Below, piece by piece: positions 47,501 through 53,500 of a DNA stretch of 64,000 nucleotides. This stretch comes from Eublepharis macularius (lineage: Eukaryota > Chordata > Lepidosauria > Squamata > Eublepharidae): contig NC_072806.1 in the NCBI RefSeq assembly GCF_028583425.1, positions 34,952,001 to 35,016,000 of the forward strand, given 5' to 3'. A program made the translations under genes and the position numbers. The notes beneath the pieces are model-generated. The model did not search any database. It saw nothing but the letters and a program-made list of their open reading frames with translations, and was not told the DNA's origin. The stretch's first letter is position 1, and the number at the start of each line of letters is the position of its first letter.

Positions 47501-50500
47501 CTTTCATGTTCCCATACATAACATGATCCTTGCATGTACAAAATGAGAACATCAAGGAGAGGGCTATGCTAAACCTCCCTCTTGCATGTGCTGGATTACT
47601 GTGGCAGGGGGTTGCATTCCACAGATCTACTGCAGAAAGGCTTTCTCTGGTAGAAGGAGCCTTCCATTGATGCAAGGCACACTTGCTGCCTTGTGCTGCA
47701 GAAGGCCGCTTCTGCTCAAAGACAGCACCTCCACTACCACAACAGATCTGCTGGATCCAACCCATGGGGCTTTTTTCAGCTGTAAAAAGCATTCGATTTT
47801 TGACATATTATGAAAAAGTTCTGTCTGCAGAATCACTCACACACATACAAGCTGCCACCCGAGGGGCCACCCAGTGACGGGCACGCAGCCAGCCAGAGGG
47901 GTGTTTAAGGAAGCTCTTCCCTTACCTTCCCAGCTCCGCTTTCACCACTAACGATGATGGACTGGTTTACTGGTGGGATCTGGCTTTTGACATTTCTGTA
48001 GGTTTCTTCAGCCACCGCAAAAACATGTGGTTCTAATTCCTAGAAAAATCAGAGTGGGCAAATTATATTTGAAGGGAAGGGGGAAGCAGGATGCTCTTGG
48101 ATCTTAAGGAGGGGAATTAGATCATGTAGACTGAAATGCGGATTGGAAGAGGGCAGTATAATAGAGGCTGAAGGAGTGAGCCAGAATATCCCCCAATTCA
48201 AATGTCACTTTTGCCCTGGTCTCTCTCTCTGCATCAATTCCCTATCTGCAATGTTTAGATAACAACATTCAATCCACCTTTGTTGGACTGTTGCTTGAAT
48301 AGATGGATCCACGTTTTGTATCAGATAACCTATTATAACCTATTACAGTCTAAAGCTGTCTGGTTGCCAACGTGACCTTAGTTCAAATAATCTAGAGCTG
48401 GTTTTTGGATCAGTGAGAACCAGCTGCTTGATAGGAATGGAAGAATCTTTAATTTAGAAACGAGCACTTTCTGGGTCTGTGTGTATTGGCAAAGTTGCCC
48501 TACGTGAACCAGAGCGACTTATGGGCTTGGGTGACCCAAAGACAATTGCTACACGTTTCACCCAGCAATCTGATATGGTGCTGTCACTGGTGAAAACGTT
48601 TCCCATGTGTTATCTTAACCTCTCCCCATATGAACCCCAGAGGACTCTTCGCTCTAGTGATAAGCATCTATTAAAGATTCCTGGCCCTAGGGAGGCCTGC
48701 CTGGCATCGACCAGGGCCAGGGCTTTTTCAGTCCTGGCCCCAGCCTGGTGGAACACTCTGTCCAATGAGACCAGAGCCCGGCGAGATTTATTAGCATTTC
48801 GCTGGGCCTGTAAGACAGAGCTGTTCCACCAGGCATACGGTTGATGCCGGGCGATGCCCCCTAGCCGGGGGAGCACAGTATATGCCCTCCCTACTAGTGA
48901 CACCATCTCTCATACATCCCTGGCAAAATACTCTGGAGATGGCTAAATAGGGGGTCGTCTGGAATATGTGCCGCTGTGCTTACATACACACACACACATA
49001 TATATGTGTGTGAATATGTTTACATGTATTTTAATCTATGTATTGGGATGCTTTATGATTTTAAATTGTATATATGATGAAATATGTTTTTAAACCTGGT
49101 TGTGATCTGCCCTGAGCCTGCTAATGTGGGGAGGGCAGAATATAAATTAAATATAAATAAAAAATAAATAAAGTTGTTGGTGGCTTGGTGAACTTTGCAT
49201 CTCTGGCTGGTGCTGGGCCTTTGGGTGGGCCAGGGGCCTTAGCAGGCAACATGCCACACTGATCCTTGATGCCAGCCCACAGACAACAGGAAGGGATTCA
49301 AAGCGGCCTCCGTGTGAGGTCCACGATGTGCAAACTTGATGGGTAGCCAATTGCCTCCCGGTACAAGCTCAACAAGGTAATTTTAGTTGTCTGAGACCAG
49401 CTGTTTCTACTGTCTCCTCTCTCACCTGAGGGTGGGGGGCAGCATGGTAGTCTTTCATGAGCTCATACGAGTACAGTAGTGGTATCGGCCGGAAGGGATT
49501 GACAGCCACGAGACTGCAGCCAGCATTGGTGTAAAAGATGTCTACGGCGTACCTTTCTTGCAAGCACTTCAAGACTGAAGAAGAAAATGGAACATCTCAT
49601 CAACTGTTCCTGTGAATGTTCACTCCAACCTCCCCAATAACATAAGGGGAGGCAGGGGTGTGATAGCCTCTGATACCAAGACCCCTTCACATACTAGCAC
49701 ATCATCCCCTCTCTAAGAGCCCTTTGCCCATGTCTTGAACTTAGTGTTTCATGTTCACAACAAGGAAGGGCTCTGCCAAGGCTTCACAGCTCCTCCCCTC
49801 TCCAGACTGACTGGCAGTAGAGGCTCTGGCAGAACCCTCCCCTACTGCACAGTTAAAACGCTCACTTCAGGACCCAAGCAAAGGGCTCCAAGAGGCCCTC
49901 CTCTTCCAAGTGACCATCAGCAGAGCACTTTGCCTGTCTCTTGATGAGGTATGACCTGTATAATAGGTGAGGGGCTCTGCCACAAGTCCCTGCTTCTGAT
50001 CACACTGGACGGGTGGGGCTTAAAGAGCCCTTTGCTTGTGTATTGAAAGGCACATCTGAACTACATAAAAAGTGCCAAAGATTCCACTGCTGGTCACTCA
50101 GGGGAGGGGCTGAGAGATTCTGGCAGAGCCCTCCCGCCTCATCCAGCTCAAATGCTTGCTTCAAGGGGCATGCAAAAGGCTCTTTAAACCTTTCCTCTCT
50201 GGCTTGACCTGGATTACTGCTCTTTGTTTCTGTTCAGGTGAGCACATGAAAACAGCCCAACTAAAGAGAAGTTCTGTCAAAAGCCTCTGTTGACGTTTAC
50301 GGTGGATACATTAAAGAGCCCTTTGCCCATATCTTGGTTCATGCCGGAATTAGTCAGTAGGGGGCACCAACACGGGCTCTTCTTCAGCCCCTTTCCAATT
50401 TAAAATATGTCCCCTGTTGAAAGATTAGCTAGTAACCATTACCTAAGTATAGCAAGGATACTCTTGAATCTTACCCTTTCAAAAACGAAAGGTGACAAGC

Positions 50501-53500
50501 TTTGATTAATCTGTGGCAGGGCTGAGCCCTGAAACATCTAACACAATATAAAGAAGCCCTAAACCAAGCAATGTCAAGAAAAGAAAACAGTACTGGCTCT
50601 CAAAATGACTTTCTACATCACATGAAAATGTCCGATGGTCCTTTCAGGCCATACCTGTTACAGTGGTTACAGGATTCACTTTGGTAAGGTCATCAAAGCT
50701 GTGGAGTGGTCCAGCATCACCCAGGAAAGACTCCACTTCCTCCCCAAGATGGTCGCCAATACCATTTCTGTTGGTTAGATTGCTCGTTATGCCATTTACC
50801 TGGAAGCAGAGATGGAGAATGCTGCAAAGTGTCAGGCTATGGCATTCCATACGGCTCGAGTCTAACTTCCTCCCTTCTGCAAGAAGACAGGGTCTTTTGG
50901 TTTCAAAAGGTTTATTTTGAAAGATAGCATTCAGGCCAGGTGTCCATAATCCAGGACCGAGATGGTCTTGGCTGAGCAAAGCTTTGTTAGGAATGAGTTA
51001 CAGAATGAAAGTTGTTACAGATCAAAACCCTCACATTCCAGCCTCCCCCCAGAGTTCTCATGAAGAGGAGATTTCTGTGTGAGAACGCTGGCTCAAGGTC
51101 GCCTAGGAAGAAATAGATAAGACGCTGTGTTCTCTCCCATGGAAGCTGCGGTACACAGTGAAGCACCTGGAGGAAGAGAAAGACTACACACTACAGAAGT
51201 TAATATGGCGTTACATAGGTTATATTATGACAGATCCTGACACAAAGGGACTAAATGCAAGGCTAGAGCTTTTCACAATTCTGCAAAAGCAGCGGAACTT
51301 AAATTGCATTGAAAGCAGACCAGCGGCTTGAAAATTTTATATAAAAGTAGCCCTGAAGTTACGAATCACAAAGCCCCTGGTTTGAATATTGCTTCCACTG
51401 AGTGGACTTCAGCAAGTATTGCTCTCTCCTTCTGTGTCTCAGCTTCCTCTACCGACCTACCCTATGCGCTAATCTAGACTTGTTTTCTGGTGCATTTCCC
51501 CCCCTCATGAGATAAGCCTTCACGTAGTCAAAGAGAGTGTTCACATCCATCCATCTTGGAACTAAACATACCTAGTTCTTTCAACCTCTTCTCTTGGGGT
51601 TTGTCTTCCAGACCCTTGACCAATTCTGTTGCCCTCCACCAAACCTTTCTTTCTTAAAGACAAAGGTCTCTGTAAAACGCTTTAAACATTCAGAAACACC
51701 ACACAACTCTTTGCCTCCATAAGGGAGGCTGTTGGAAAGGTTTCCATCTTCAATTGTGTCTCCTTCTGCATTCCAGTTCACCTGTATTGGGCACTCTAAT
51801 CACAAGATTAAAATTAAAAGCAAAGGTCTCTGTAAAACGCTTTAAACATTCAGAAACACCACACAGCTCTTTGCCTCCATAAGGGAGGCTGTTGGAAAGG
51901 TTTCCATCTTAAATTGTCTCCTTCCGCATTCCAGTGCACTCTAATCACAAGAATTAATGCACGAGGGGAGAATTGCCTAGATGGCAGGTGGTCAGCCATG
52001 TGAAATGTTTTCACACAGAGGCCACTGCACTGGGGAGGAGCTGTGGCTCAGTCGTAGAACAGCAGCTTGGTAAGCAGAAGGCCACAGGTTCAATCGCCAG
52101 CATGTCTAGTTAGAAGCATCAGGAGATGTGAAAGACCTTGACATGAGATTCAGGCCAGCGACATCCAGTCAGAGGAGACAAGCATGGCCTTCATATACAG
52201 AGTAACCCCACCGCAATAAAGATGGACGTCTAGTAAGAATGTTACGCACTTTATATCAAGATGTAAGTGCTCAATGAAAGGGTTTAGTGCAAAATTCACA
52301 ATGTAAAGTCACAGTATACTAGTAATTATTTCCAAATAAAACAGCAGCCAAGTACAAAACATGTTATTGTATCCATTTTGAATGAAACAATACAATATTT
52401 CCTGGTAAAATGTATTCCGGTTTAGTAGCCTAAACCGGGTAAATTCTTAACAGTCCAAAAAGCATTTTAATATGTTGTAGTTTCTTCTCTCTTTTCAGAT
52501 GGTCTTGATAGGCTGTTAGAACAGTTCGGAAAGACAACTTCAAGGGCAAGCTGTTTGTGGAAGCTAAAAAAAGGCAAATGTGATTTTAGGCTGTATCAAC
52601 AGAAGTACAGCGTCCAGATATAGACAAGCTGGAATAAGCCCAGAGGAGGGCAACGAAGATGGTGAGAGGTCTGGAGAACAAATCCTATGAGGAAAGGTTG
52701 AAGAAGCTCGGAATGTTTAGCCTGGAGAGGAGACAACTGAGAGGTGATATGATAACCATCTTCAAGTACTTGAAGGGCTGCCACAGAGAGGATGACGCAG
52801 AGTTGTTTTCTGTTGCCCCAGAAGGTTTGACCAGAACCAATGGGTTGAAATTAAATCAAAAGAGTTTTCAACTAAACATTAGGAAGAACTTCCTGACAGT
52901 TAGAGCGGTCCCTCAGTGGAACAGGCTTCCTCAGGAGGTGGTGGGTTCTCCTTTTTGGAGGTTTTTAAGCAGAGGCTAGATGGCCACCTGACAGCAATGC
53001 TGATTCTGTGAACTGGGCAGATCATGAGAGGGAGGGCAGGAAGGGTTACATCACTGCTTAGTTCTTGTGGCCTGTTCTTATATGCTCAGGGTAAGGCCAA
53101 TCACTACCTTGGGGTCAGGAAGCAATTTCCCCCGGGCCAGTTTGGCTAGGGATCCTGGTTGTGTTTTGCCATCTTCTGGGCATGGATCAGGAGTCACTGG
53201 GTGTGTGGGGAAGGGGGGGGTAGTTGTGAATTTCCTGCATTTTGCAAGGGGTTAGACTAGATGACCCTAGAGGTCCCTTCCAACCCTATGATTCTGAGGG
53301 CCAAACTACAAGTGACGAATGACACAGGTTGGACGCTTGTCAGCTTCCCTCAAGTTTTGAGGGGAAATGTAGGCAGCTTGGTGGAATGTTGGACAAGTGA
53401 CCATTGAAAAGTCCATTGGACAGCAGTCGGAGAGCCAAGCTGCAAGACCAGGATGCCTATATTTCCCATCAAAACTTGAGGGAAGCTGACAAGTGTCCAA

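Larger units (their letters stand above)
46590..48600. other. MYO19 introns, no clear repeat
   Basis: Apart from the two exons 47122-47254 and 47926-48039 I see no recognisable element. Confidence 0.4.

Noticed and set aside
50890-51250. Possible LTR-like segment in a MYO19 intron
   Set aside because: No paired copy, no TG...CA ends with duplication and no primer-binding site; nothing supports it.
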